64,000 nucleotides of DNA from Citrus sinensis (Eukaryota; Streptophyta; Magnoliopsida; Sapindales; Rutaceae): the NCBI RefSeq assembly GCF_022201045.2, contig NC_068557.1:27877501-27941500 (forward strand). Direction: 5' to 3'. Made by a program: the position numbers and the translations under genes. The first letter of the stretch is position 1; each line of letters starts with the position of its first letter. The notes under the pieces are model-generated. The model worked only from the letters and a program-made list of their open reading frames with translations, was not told the DNA's origin and ran no database searches. Shown here one piece after another: positions 35,485 through 47,900 of this stretch.

Positions 35485-38351
35485 ACAAATAACTACAAAT
35501 TTATTCTTAACTAATATGTTTTGATGCTATTGGCAAGGTAGGTCAATAGCTTTTGTTTTTCTACTTCTCTAAAAAAAAGGGAAGAAAACAATATTGCAAT
35601 AAAACATATTAAAAACAATTTAAGTTGCAATTGTTTCCAATTTGTTGATAAATCTTTTAATTTTAAACAACAACAATAATAATGAAAACAGATAGAATCA
35701 TAAAATTAATGGAAAAAACTTCAACTTGAATATTCCCTTTTTTTTTTTTAAGTTTTTGGGTCTCAAAAAATAATGTTATGTATTCCACTTTCTTTCTTTT
35801 ACTAACTTTATAGTCAAAAGCATGCATTTGCAATTTTTTTGTTCACTTTTACCTTTAGAACTATGTTGACATTGTTAAGGTATCCTATGCTTTAGCTTTA
35901 GCAATGGGTGAGGAAGACAAATTACTTTCCATGCAATAAAGTGCTCGATAATTTACTTTCCATGCAATAAAGTACTCAATAATTTAAAGAAAAAAATAGT
36001 AACTAATAAATTTGTCTTAATTAAAAAATTAAATTTATGTTTTTGAGATTCAATAATGCACTATATATATTAAATCTGAAGAAGTTAAAAAACAAAAAAA
36101 GGTTATTCATCTTCTCAAATAAAATAGTTGCGTCCTATAAGAAAAAGAGATGCTACTCAAAGCAAATCTTTTCAAAAGTAGGTTGTGTAAATGATAGAAT
36201 GGGCCTTGTGATTCACAATTATTGCGCCATATGAAGCCCACTCTAACTTCGAAAAGCCCATCACAATAACATCTCTCTCTCTTTCTCTCCCACATACAAT
36301 TTCTACCTATAAAATCATCTTTCCAAGATTATATACGGTGAAATTAAATATATATTTTACCCTTTTGAAGGTTTGGATGAGATGAGAAACTCAATCCACC
36401 ATGCACTAATCATTATCCTTATTACTATTTGAACTTGAGTGTTCGTAGACTCATAATGCATTTATAGACAACTAAGTTACGTCTAAGGGACAATTTTTTT
36501 TTTCTTACCACGCTAACAATCTTAATTAATTTTATCAATTTTAAAATTTGTCACCATTATAGCTGATATGTATGAACATATATAAAGATTGATTTAAGCA
36601 GTTCATATTTTTATTAGGTTGTTATTAGATAAGAATGTATACGTAAATGAATTTCAACTAATAATTTATGGAATCTTAATATTTTTCTTATCTGTTATTT
36701 TCATTCTCATTGAATAACAATTTTCATAACTTGAACTATTATCATTCCACCATTTAATGAATGAATGACATATTAATTAGGACTTAAATGTCGAGATCAA
36801 TTATATTACTCAAATTTCAACTACACTTATACGTGGTACATTAAATTTACATATGTTTAAATTGTTATTTTCTCATTTTTTTTAATTAAAGGCCAGTAGG
36901 TAACAATAAGAACATAAGAATTAACCTTAGTGGTCGTGGAGCATGTAAATAATAATCTTGTTTAGTATGCTTCACGAGCTCTTTGCTTAACCGAGACCCT
37001 CAAACTAACACATCAAAAAAAAAAAAAAAAATTCAGAACATTGGGTTGCTTCATTAATTAATACACCGCACGGATTATTGCCGCTAATTTAAAGTTAGCA
37101 TTGAAAAAATCCAATGGAGTATGTACTCAAATCTATTACAATTTTGAATCAAAAGTCAAAGCGAACGTGCATGCACGTGTATATATTGCCGCAGAGGCAG
37201 ACAGATGACAGTTTGGTTGATAATGAACAACGATAATGATTTTGCCTTAAGATTTCAGTTGGTAACAGTACGAAAATTAAGATTGCATGAATATGATTGG
37301 CACAGTAATATATGAGGGGACCACCAACAACCAATAAGAAGCTGCCATATAGCCCAAGAAGTATAACAATGCTATTTTTCGGTTAATATAAATTATTATT
37401 TGAACCTTCCTAATTTATATTTAATGTAATTTCAGGGAGATAAAATTTATTTGCTTACCTACTTAATCATATTGTTCTATTATTTATTTTTATACCAAAA
37501 AAATCTGGTTATAAGTTACAATAAATGTAACTTAAGGAAATCCTTATTACGAAGCTTAATTTAAGAAAATTGTTTGTCCTTATACAAAAATTAATATATG
37601 CTACTTATTTTTTTATTGTTTTCACAATAATTAATAATTTTCTGATATCATAATTTTATAGTGTTATATTTATTTTTTAATGTATATTTATTATTATTTA
37701 AATATATTATTTAAAAAATTAAAAAAAAAGAAATGTAAGTTTCAATGTGAATAAAAAAATTAATAATAAGATATTTTTTTAATTATTTTGTTATTTTCAA
37801 ACATCTTTCTTTATAATAAAAATATATTTTATAGCTCTAAAAATAAAACATGAAGCACATAACTCGTTTATCCTTCTTTTCCTTTAAATTTTTTATGCTA
37901 AAGAATAATTGACTATTATAAAAATATTAACAAAATAAGCCTTATATATTAAGTTAAATAATAATGGAACTGACAATCTCTCCTAATTTATTTGAATCTC
38001 AAACCAAATTGAAATATTAAATGTAACCATTAATTAAGTGGCTGGACTTACAGTTGACAGCTGACCTGATAGCAATTCCTCTACGTTCGTTCGTTCGTTT
38101 GTTTTTTCTTTGAAATATTAGTTATATATTTCGTCTTCTCATCTCATGTATTATCATGTTATCATACAATTATGCAAACACAGGGTGAACATCTGCAATT
38201 AAATTTTGCATGACTAGCAGCTTAGTAGGTCACCATATATGAATACAAGTGGCCTGGTGTCATTGATCTCCTCAACATATTCACATTTCATACTCCAAAT
38301 ACTTTTGAACATTCTTGACTCTTCTTCTTCTTCTTCTTATTCTTCAAAGAA
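35485..38351 (+). promoter_or_regulatory. Upstream block copy 2 and promoter of first MAGL-like gene
   Basis: Shares most of its length with copies 1 and 3. The probable TATA element is ATATATGAATA at 38235-38245. The equivalent place in the second gene has a better TATAAATA (42152-42159). Coding exons are not seen. Confidence 0.6.
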
Positions 38352-39362
38352 ATGAAAGTGTCACACCCCATAAGCCAAGCTAATGAGAATAGCCCATACG
38401 GAGACCTCACTCGAGAAGAATTTTACAAGAAGCATCAAATCATTCACGAAGAAAGCTTCATGCTTAACGAAAGGAAAATGAAACTCTTCACCCAAACATG
38501 GCGCCCTGAATATTGTGCCAACAACAACCACCTCCACCACCAGCAGTTCAAAGGGCTTGTAGCAATGGTTCATGGCTACGCTGCTGAAAGCAGCTGGATA
38601 TCTGAGCTCACTGCTGTAGCCATAGCCAAACTCGGGTTCTTAGTTTGTGCACTTGATCTTCAAGGCCATGGCCAATCTGATGGCTACCCTGGTCACATCC
38701 CTAACATTCAACACGTTGTTCAAGATTGCACACAATTTTTTGACTCAGTCAAATCCCAAAACCCTAAACTGCCTTCATTTCTCTACGGCGAATCGCTGGG
38801 AGGAGCCATTTGCATTCTTATATCTCTACAGCAAAAATATGGATGGGATGGTTTGATTTTGAATGGCTCAATGTGTGGCATTTCATCAAAATTCAAACCC
38901 ACATGGCCGTTAGAGAAGCTGCTTCCAGTTGCTGCATTATTTGCACCGACTTGGAAAGTCGTTGTCACAAAGCCTGTGGCTAGTAAGTCATTCAAGGAGG
39001 AATGGAAGAGGAGATTGGTGGCCAAAAACCCTAATCGGAGGAGCTCAGGGAAGCCTCCAGCGGCGACTGCATTGGAGTTTTTGAGGGTTTGTAAGTATAT
39101 AGGGACGCATTGCCACGAGCTAGAGGTTCCATTGATAATTTTGCATGGGGAAGATGACGTTGTATGTGATCCTGAGGCTGATAGGTTTGTGTATGAATCA
39201 GCTGCGAGCAAGGACAAAACATTGAAGATTTTGCCTGGGATGTGGCATATGTTGATTGGTGAGACGGGGGAAAATGTGGAGCTTGTGTTTGGAACTATTT
39301 TTTCTTGGATACAAGAGAGGGCAGTCAAAGATTTTCTTCGAACTATTTCATCATCTATCTAA
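38352..39362 (+). CDS. Monoacylglycerol lipase / caffeoylshikimate esterase-like alpha/beta hydrolase, copy 1
   Basis: A single exon of 336 aa, with the ATG just after a CT-rich leader. It is a Hydrolase_4 (serine aminopeptidase S33-like) protein of the plant MAGL family. The oxyanion motif is HGY (~74-76), the nucleophile S148 in GESLGG, the acid D269 in HGEDDVV, and the base H299 in PGMWH. The start (SPYGDLTREEFYKKH) matches the MAGL subgroup typified by Arabidopsis At3g55180/At5g14980. Such enzymes release fatty acid from monoacylglycerol or cleave related esters. The exact substrate cannot be read from sequence, and automated labels often say caffeoylshikimate esterase. It is a tandem duplicate of the gene at 42246, with about six substitutions over the first 325 residues. 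The last ten residues differ (KDFLRTISSSI here). No signal peptide is seen, so it is probably cytosolic or membrane-associated. Confidence 0.9.
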   Translation: MKVSHPISQANENSPYGDLTREEFYKKHQIIHEESFMLNERKMKLFTQTWRPEYCANNNHLHHQQFKGLVAMVHGYAAESSWISELTAVAIAKLGFLVCALDLQGHGQSDGYPGHIPNIQHVVQDCTQFFDSVKSQNPKLPSFLYGESLGGAICILISLQQKYGWDGLILNGSMCGISSKFKPTWPLEKLLPVAALFAPTWKVVVTKPVASKSFKEEWKRRLVAKNPNRRSSGKPPAATALEFLRVCKYIGTHCHELEVPLIILHGEDDVVCDPEADRFVYESAASKDKTLKILPGMWHMLIGETGENVELVFGTIFSWIQERAVKDFLRTISSSI

Positions 39363-39631
39363 TTAAGGTTCTATACATGAAGTTGAAATGATGCTCAAGT
39401 TCAGTTCATTATATATTTATGTACTTTTTAACCAATATTAATGAAAATTAATCGGTAATCTAATGTGATACTTTTGCCCTTTGCATATTCATCATCATTA
39501 CCTAATTTAGTTATTGTCTAAATTAAAGAGTAATTATTAATTGACTGATCAAGTTATTCTTCTTTTAATTGAAGACTAATCTCTAACTAGCTAGTGAGTT
39601 CATGGTATTAACATCCACACACACAAAAATC
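39363..39631. other. 3' flank of first MAGL-like gene
   Basis: About 180 bp after the stop (to near 39545) match the 3' flank of the second gene (43325-43505) and so belong to the duplicated unit. Confidence 0.6.
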
Positions 39632-40714
39632 TGCCTTAATTAAAAAAATTGAATTTATGTTTTTGAGATTCAATAATCCACTGTATGTATTGAAGTTTGA
39701 AGAAGATTAAAAACAAAAAAGGTTATTCATATTCTCAAATAAAAAAATTTCGGCTTAAAAAAGAAAAGAAAAAAGGTTATTCAAAGCAAATCCTCTCAAA
39801 AGCAGGTTGTGTAAATAGATGGGCCTGGTGATTCACAATTATTGCGCCATACGAAGCCCACTCTAAATTTGAAAACCCATCACAATAGCATCCCTCTCGC
39901 TCTCATATACAAATCTACCTATAAAATCATTTTTCCTAGATCATATACAGTGAAATTAATATATATTTTACTATTTCCTTTTTAAAGGTTTGGATGGAAA
40001 TGAGAAATCTAATCCACTAAACACTAACCACTTTCTTTATAACTATTTGAACTTAAGTAATTGCAAACTCAAAATACATTTACAGAGAACTAAGTTATGC
40101 ATAAGGGACATTTTTTTTTTCTTACCATAATAACAATCTTAATTAATTTTTATCAATTTTAAGTTTTATCACGAAAACACATGATATATGTGAACTTATA
40201 TAAAGATTGATTTGAGCTGCTCATATTTTTACTAGGTTGTTATTTGTAATCTTAATATTTGAGTTCTAACTGCTATTGTCACTCATTGAATATATAATGA
40301 ATTTCCTAACTTATAATATTATCATTTTACCATTTAATGAATTAATAACGCATCAATTGAGATTTAAATATTATAATTCATTACATTACTTAAATCTCAA
40401 CTACACTCATACGTGGCACATTACCTTTACAAATATCTAAATTGTTATTTTCTCACTTTTTTATAATTGAAGGTTAGGAGGTAAAAATAATAACACAAGA
40501 ATCAAATAACCTTAGTTGTCGGTGGGATTTCAATAGATGATCATCGCGTGCTACATGCCACACGAGCTCTTTGCTTTACTTAGATCCTCACAAGTCACAA
40601 TAACACATCAAACAAACCAAAAAAAAATTATACACCGCACGGATTATTGCCCCTAATTTAAAGCTAGCATTGATGAAATCCAATGTACTCAATCTATTAC
40701 AATTTTAAGTTTTC

Positions 40715-40717
<3 letters not shown>

Positions 40718-40748
<31 letters not shown>
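40718..40748. repeat. (TA)n microsatellite
   Basis: About 15 TA units. Confidence 0.9.
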
Positions 40749-40749
<1 letters not shown>

Positions 40750-41010
40750 CTTTATTTGCGAAAACATTTTTTTCCCAAACATAAAAATTATAATTGTAAT
40801 TAAAATGTTAATATAAGAAAAAAATAATATAAGATTGATTCATTTAATCTCTTTGAATAAAAATTAAGCTTTTGGGTAAAAATATATTTAGCATAAATAA
40901 ATTAGTATGAAATTTTAAAATAGGTGGTATATCTTCAATAAATTAGCATCAACAACAATGTCATAATTTGAGTAAATTTGTCCCTTGTTAAATCTTTTTC
41001 AGATTCATTC

Positions 41011-41088
41011 AAGTAGCTCATCACTTGTAATTGTCTAAATTAATGTTTTGAAGTAGCTCATCACTTGTAATTGTCTAAATTAATGTTT
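41011..41088. repeat. Recent 40-bp tandem duplication
   Basis: AAGTAGCTCATCACTTGTAA starts at 41011 and again at 41051, and the following bases also match. Confidence 0.9.
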
Positions 41089-42245
41089 GTAAGTCATCAT
41101 TTAATATGATCATACCCGATTGCTCTGGTTTGTAATACAATATGGCCAGACATACTTTCAAACACAAATACCCCACAACACTCACCCACGTGCTTTTAAG
41201 AAAATAATATACAAATATTCAAATAATATGTTGGACTTATCCAATTTTTCCATTTAGAAGAAATTTCAAGAGAATAAGAAATATAAAAATCAATATCTTT
41301 ATGTAGATCTATAAATAGTAGTTCAAATCCACATAAACAATGATTTCATAATTTTTTTTAAGATTAAAAGAAAACACGAATGGTGGATAAGAAAAATAAA
41401 ATAACACATGAAAAATAAGAAGAAAAAATTGTTTGGAAAGTGTTGGAATGCAATGATTTTCTTATTGAGAGATGAGAGGAAATGTTAGATGAACCATAAA
41501 AATGCTATGGATGCCCCCCCCCCCCCCCGGAAGAGAAAGAATTAACCAAATAAAAAAAAAGTTACTTGAAGATTTTTGATATTGGAATAAAAAAAAAAGG
41601 TTTTTTTTATTTTGTAGAATACCTAAAATATGTTAACTTATATTTTCTCAATTATAACTATCAAGTGGACTCTATTTTATTTTGAATCTCATACCAAATT
41701 GAAGTATTAAATGTAACCATTAATAAGGATAATAAATATATATTTTATATTTTCAAAAATAAAATATTAAGTAAATAACTCACTCATCCTTCTTTCACTT
41801 AAAATTTTTTATGCTAAGAAATTATTACTATTATAAAAATATTAAAAAAATTAATCGTACTTATTAATTTAAATAAAAAGAAAACTGATAATCTCTCGTA
41901 ATTTATTTGAGTCTCAAACCAAATTGAAATATTAAATGTAACCATTAATTAGGTGCCTGGACGTACATTTGACAGCTGAGTTGATGACACTTCCTCTACG
42001 GTTCTCTCTCTTTTTTTTTTTTTTTTTTTTTGAAATATTAGTTATATATTTCGTATTCTCATATATTATCATGTTACATACAATTATGCAAACACACAGT
42101 GAATGTCTCGAATTAAATTTTGCATGAAAAGTAGCTTCGTAGGTCACCGTGTATAAATACAAGTGGCCTGGTGTCGTCTCGTCATCATACTCACATTTCA
42201 CATTCCAAGTACTTTTGAACATTCTTCTTCTTCTGCTTCAAAGAA

Positions 42246-43244
42246 ATGAAAATGTCACACCCCATAAGCCAAGCTAATGAGAATAGCCCATACGGAGACC
42301 TCACTCGAGAAGAATTTTACAAGAAGCATCAAATAATTCACGAAGAGAGCTTCATGCTTAACAAAAGGAAAATGAAACTCTTCACTCAAACATGGCGCCC
42401 TGAATACTGTGCCAACAACAACCACCTCCACCACCAGCAGTTCAAAGGGCTTGTAGCAATGGTTCATGGCTACACTGCTGACAGCAGCTGGATATCTGAG
42501 CTCACTGCTGTAGCCATAGCCAAACTTGGCTTTTTAGTATGTGCACTTGATCTTCAAGGCCATGGCCAATCTGATGGCTACCCTGGTCACATCCCTAACA
42601 TTCAACACGTTGTTCAAGATTGCACACAATTTTTTGACTCAGTCAAATCCCAAAACCCTAAACTGCCTTCATTTCTCTACGGCGAATCGCTGGGAGGAGC
42701 CATTTGCATTCTTATATCTCTACAGCAAAAATATGGATGGGATGGTTTGATTTTGAATGGCTCAATGTGTGGCATTTCATCAAAATTCAAACCCACATGG
42801 CCGTTAGAGAAGCTGCTTCCAGTTGCTGCATTATTTGCACCGACTTGGAAAGTCGTTGTCACAAAGCCTGTGGCTAGTAAGTCATTCAAGGAGGAATGGA
42901 AGAGGAGATTGGTGGCGAAAAACCCTAATCGGAGGAGCTCAGGGAAGCCTCCAGCTGCGACTGCATTGGAGTTTTTGAGGGTTTGTAAGTATATAGGGAC
43001 GCATTGCCACGAGCTAGAGGTTCCATTGATAATTTTGCATGGGGAAGATGACGTTGTATGTGATCCTGAGGCTGCTAGGTTTGTGTATGAATCAGCTGCG
43101 AGCAAGGACAAAACATTGAAGATTTTGCCTGGGATGTGGCATATGTTGATTGGTGAGACTGGGGAAAATGTGGAGCTTGTGTTTGGAACTATTTTGTCTT
43201 GGATACAAGAGAGGGCAGTCAAATCTAAAAGCTTTATAATTTGA
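42246..43244 (+). CDS. Monoacylglycerol lipase / caffeoylshikimate esterase-like alpha/beta hydrolase, copy 2
   Basis: A single exon of 332 aa, nearly identical to the gene at 38352. Visible differences are V3M, E40K, A77T, E79D, D277A, F317L and the tail after ERAVK (SKSFII here). All catalytic residues are kept: S148 in GESLGG, D269 and H299. The tail difference comes from 3' DNA that is present here (43225-43320) and deleted or replaced after copy 1. The proximal promoter is also duplicated but has a cleaner TATA box, so the two copies may differ in expression. The substrate is uncertain, as for copy 1. Confidence 0.9.
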   Translation: MKMSHPISQANENSPYGDLTREEFYKKHQIIHEESFMLNKRKMKLFTQTWRPEYCANNNHLHHQQFKGLVAMVHGYTADSSWISELTAVAIAKLGFLVCALDLQGHGQSDGYPGHIPNIQHVVQDCTQFFDSVKSQNPKLPSFLYGESLGGAICILISLQQKYGWDGLILNGSMCGISSKFKPTWPLEKLLPVAALFAPTWKVVVTKPVASKSFKEEWKRRLVAKNPNRRSSGKPPAATALEFLRVCKYIGTHCHELEVPLIILHGEDDVVCDPEAARFVYESAASKDKTLKILPGMWHMLIGETGENVELVFGTILSWIQERAVKSKSFII

Positions 43245-44482
43245 ATTTCTTTGGCTAGTTATATATTTATCTGATCATGAAATAAATGGGGGTAATTCAG
43301 CATATATTATTACAGTTGTTAATGTTCTGTACATGAAGTTGAGTTGATGCTCAAGTTCAGCTCATTATATATTTATGTACTTTTTAACTAATATTAATGA
43401 AAATTAATCGGTAATCTAATGTGATTCGTTTGCCCTTTGCATATTCATCATTATTACCGAATCTAGTTACTGTCTAAATTAAAGAGTAATTATTAATTGA
43501 CTGATCAAGTTATTGTTTTAATTAAAGACTAATTACTAACTAATTAGTGGTAAGATCCTGTTGATTTTTATCATCATATTTTGAAGGATAAAACCTAAAA
43601 TTAGCTTAGGGAAAAGTAATTTGTTTCAAGAATTGTTGATTGATTCCACAACATCTCTATAACGAAGCATCTACCTCGTGGAGTTCATGGCATTAATATT
43701 GAGATGCATATGCATGTCTGTACTCAATATTTAGCTGTGAAAATGTAAGTGCCCGTTAAGGTTGATGTGGGGATAATACTAAACATCGTGTTTCATGTGT
43801 AGGTAGCTGGTACCCTATGAATCAATTATTCATTCATAGACCACGTAATTTGACTATTTGAGTCAAGAAGACTCGAGACTTGATCGGTCCTCTCATACTT
43901 TTTTAATCTCTGTTAAGCAGCAGTTGTTAATTGGGCCGAGCCGACGTGACACGTGATTAGCGCAAGGGCTTAGTAGGTTTCATCAGAAAGAATTCTGGTT
44001 AAAGAGGTTGGTAAAAATTTCGATGCAATAAAGTAATTTTACCCTTTGATTAATGCGCGATTAATAGGTTTTGTGTCAGGTCAATATCAAAATATTGATT
44101 GTGTTTTGACAATGAACGCTCGAAAGACACCCGAGGGCCGAGACTTTAACGGACTGCAATCGTTGAACATATTATCACTTCAGTCTCTCTTCTTTCAGTT
44201 TTTAAATTCTAAACCTAGTTGTTGTCACAGGCTTTTTAATATCTTCAAAAGAATAACTAAAATATTCAAAATAATCTCGTCTCTTTCTCATCCCCGTTGA
44301 TCTTGCAACTATGAAGTTATCATAACATTACTGATTTAACACTTCAAATGAGATAAATTCGTAGATAGTTTGTTTAATTTTAATCGTAGATTATTTGGAT
44401 TGTTATTATTTTTCAATTTTTAAACAATAATATATTTTTCTTTCTATCTAATGATTAATGATAGAATTTTATTATTTATTTT
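43245..44482. other. 3' flank and spacer
   Basis: The first 260 bp include DNA shared with the 3' flank of copy 1. The rest holds no gene that I can support. A G-box-like ACACGTG lies near 43950. Confidence 0.35.
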
Positions 44483-44483
44483 T

Positions 44484-44899
44484 GAAAAATTATCATTCAT
44501 ATATCATATATTTACACTGTTATCAAAAATATTACAATATTTTGAAGGTGTATCAATCATCCACCGTTAATTGACAAAATGTATCAGCCGACCACCAAAC
44601 CGTTAGTTGCCATTTAAAAGTTAATGGAGTTACAGTGAATTGACGATTTTACCCTTGAAAATTATCACTTGTATACCATTAAATTCTCTTTTTATCAGTT
44701 GTATACCCTTAAATTATCACTTGTATCATATGAAAAAACTAAATTACCCTTGTGACGTCATCATACTTAAACAACAACTAATGGTTTAATGATCAGCTGA
44801 TACATTTTGTCAACTTAGGATAGACGATTAATACATCCTTAAAGTGTTGTAATATTTTTAATAATGGAGTAAACTAAGAGTATACAAATGATAATTTCC
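44484..44899. mobile_element. Foldback-type MITE candidate
   Basis: The left half (44484 to about 44615) and right half (about 44770-44899) are long imperfect inverted repeats. For example GACAAAATGTATCAGC near 44574 pairs with GCTGATACATTTTGTC near 44796, and the ends read AATTATCATT inward on both sides. The centre repeats ATTATCACTTGTAT. No target duplication was identified, so the superfamily is open. Confidence 0.6.
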
Positions 44900-44979
44900 C
44901 TTAATTTTTTCATTATAGTTCGAGGATTTTGAACCCTCACCAACGTCAAGAATCTCTCTTCTACGTATCAATGGGATTA

Positions 44980-47900
44980 TTATAGATTGCTCGGCAGGGA
45001 TTTCAGATGGGACATAACTTCTCTCCGAACTTCATCTCTCCTTATTTTCCCAGTTGAGGTAAGCGGAAATGGTTTCCTCCATAAAACAAACAATCTAGGT
45101 GCTTTGAACCTGCAGGACATTTGAGAAACAGTGAATAAACCATGAAACATTGATTCGGGTCCAACTACGCCACTGTAAAATTTGAAACACAGTACCCAGT
45201 TAAATTCTTCTCCCGGCAGTGTTGTCGGAGAACCTCACTGGATAAAAGAAGCTCTTTGTTTTTAGAGGATTGATCACAATTGCTTTCAGACCACTGCCAA
45301 CTTTCTCTTAATCTAACACAAGCAACCACCATTTCTGTAAGCCGAGCATTTGGGATTCCCACGACGACAATACCAATGATTCCTGGATGTTGTAATAGCA
45401 CTGCCTCTACCTAATATCACCAAGCGAGTACACTAAATGATTTAAGGACCATGAATTTAGTTGGAGATCAATAATGACCTGACGCTACAAAAATGGAGCA
45501 TTGGGTGACTATCAATTAGAGTTACCTCTTCAGGGTAAACATTCTCCCCACCACTCTTGATACGACCATTTCTTCGTCCAACTAGCCATACATTACCACT
45601 ATCATCAATGGATCCAATGTCGCCAGTGTCAAGCCAAACCTCACCAGTGGAAACTGATGGCTTCGCAAGAAATTGATCCCAATATCTTAGCATTACATGG
45701 GGGCCTCTAGTCAGAATTCTTCCGACATGAGAAGAACCGTCACTGCATACCTTTAATTCAACATGCGGTGCAGACTTGCCAACGCAAACACCTTGTGGTT
45801 GGTGAACTGAATTTGATGTTACATTACCAAATGCCTGTGGTAGCTGGCCGGGGGTTTCAAGTGTTGGATCATAGAGAGTCATGAATGTCAGTGATGAAGA
45901 CGTCTCTGTCATCCCTTCACATATTACAAAGCAAACACAAGAGCGCGAACACTTTTAAAACTTGTAAATGGAGAGTTTGAAAGAATGTCCATTACTTCAC
46001 TTTCACATAAAGTGAGACCAAGCTCCCTATAAGTATAGACAAGTCAAGTAGAGCTAAGCTTGGTCAAACCTGCATGAGAATGAACTTGGTTTCATTCAGT
46101 TGAGCTTGTCTTTGTACAGCCTAATTGCTCATTAGCAAGAGCCTCCTAGGTTCAGAAACCTTATTCAAACTAATAAAGGTTGAATTCTTGAATTGAAGAA
46201 GGTAATTAAGCCTAATTCAAAATTAAAGAAAATAGATAAAATTTAAGCCATATAAATCCTTCTGATGTTTTCCTGTTTAATGATCTAAGACTACCATACT
46301 CGCTCAAATTGACTGCAAGGTCCCAAAAGTATCCAACTCCAATTGCCCAGAGCTAACAAGGACAGAGCTTTGTCAGTTAATTCATATTCGTGTATGTTAA
46401 TATATAAGTGATACAGTATCTTCAAAGAAGCTTCCAATCATCAGACAATTACAGTATTTCATCAAAAATCATTTTAAAGCAGAATTTTTTTTTTTTTAAT
46501 CAATTATTTAAAGGAAAAGTGGGATTAAGGAGACCCACCATAAGCTGAGATAAGCTTAGCTTTGGGGAAAGAATTCGTGGCTTCTTTCATAAGCTCACTT
46601 GACAGACCTCCACCACCGTTTAGTATCTTTTTCACACTATCCCTTCCTTTCCAAGTTTTCTTCACCCTGAAAAATTGTAAAATAGGAATCAAGTCAATTG
46701 ATTATTATGTTATAATAACAAAATCACTAACATTGTGGCCATTAAGTTCATGTAAAGATTCTTCTTAGATTACCATTTTCTAATTCCTACAACCAATTTC
46801 TACAGAAGTAATAAAGCAAATAAGTAACAAACCATGATTCATTAGAATGTATCCCTTACCTAATTAGGGTAGCTAGATCAGCCATTATTGCAGGGACGGT
46901 GATTAGAGAAGTCACACAATGTTGTTCTACGGCTTCAAGGGCAGATTTAGATTCAAACTTTGGTATGAACACGTGGCAAGCTCCAACCATTAGCATGGCC
47001 ATAGCTGATGACAAACCACCAATGTGGCATAGTGGAGCGGTATGCAAATAAACCTGCAAAACCAACACAACAAAGCTGCATAGTCATGCTAAAGCTCTAT
47101 CCGAAGTTCAGTCTTGCTTAAATATAAAACTTCACTCTGCACATCATCAGATCTTAGTTATCTTTATCATCCTGCAAAAGCCATATCCTTCAAATTACAA
47201 CATGAAATTAACATGAATTGCTTGAGGAAATGCGTACATCATCCTCACCATAGCCAACGATGGCAATTTTTGCAAGGGATTGAACAATTAAAGCTGAATG
47301 ACTTATGACAACTCCCTTAGGGCTTCCAGTGGTCCCTACAGCCAAGAAAAAATGAAGCTAAAACTCAATTTTCAAATAGAATATTGAGCAGGTTAATGGT
47401 GCCTAACAGAGAAACTTTAAAAGGGGGAAAAAAAATGCCATTGTTGCTTTACATTATACTTGATAGGCAACTGATGTCACATAATATGCACATACATCTC
47501 AAAACTTGTAATAATTCCCTCTCAGTTTAGTAGATTTTGATCCCACAAAATTTTGTATGGTCTAATCTGTAGAAAACTTGTGGGGACTGTAACAGTAAGA
47601 AACATGACATACAGAGCACAGATAGTTCTGAGCATTCTTTTGAAAACAATGCTTTCTTGAACTTGTATACATATGTGCCTTAAATAAAAACACATATAAA
47701 AGAAATAAACTTTTACCTGAAGTGAAGCATATTATAACAGCTCCTTCGGGTGCCCAAGAGTGAGTAAATGGCAGAGATCTTAGGGAGTACCCCTTAAGTA
47801 TATTAGTAGTTAACACTGGCAAAATGGAAGAAAGCAACAATAACATTATTACAAGCAACTTGCTGAAAGAAATGTATGTAATTCTAGTATTAGATGGGTA

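Larger units (their letters stand above)
39632..42245 (+). promoter_or_regulatory. Upstream block copy 3 and promoter of second MAGL-like gene
   Basis: It matches block copy 2 from 39632 on. The TATA box is TATAAATA at 42152-42159. It contains a TA microsatellite (40718-40748), a near-perfect 40-bp-period tandem duplication (41011-41088), a run of 15 C (41514-41528) and a partial second copy of the proximal promoter near 41680-41745. Confidence 0.65.

Noticed and set aside
38783-39328. 181-codon antisense frame within the MAGL gene (and its twin at 42677-43222)
   Set aside because: A shadow of the conserved sense coding region, with no independent support.
41514-41528. Run of 15 C as a structural or regulatory signal
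   Set aside because: A lone homopolymer in a non-coding spacer, probably slippage or uncertain base calling.
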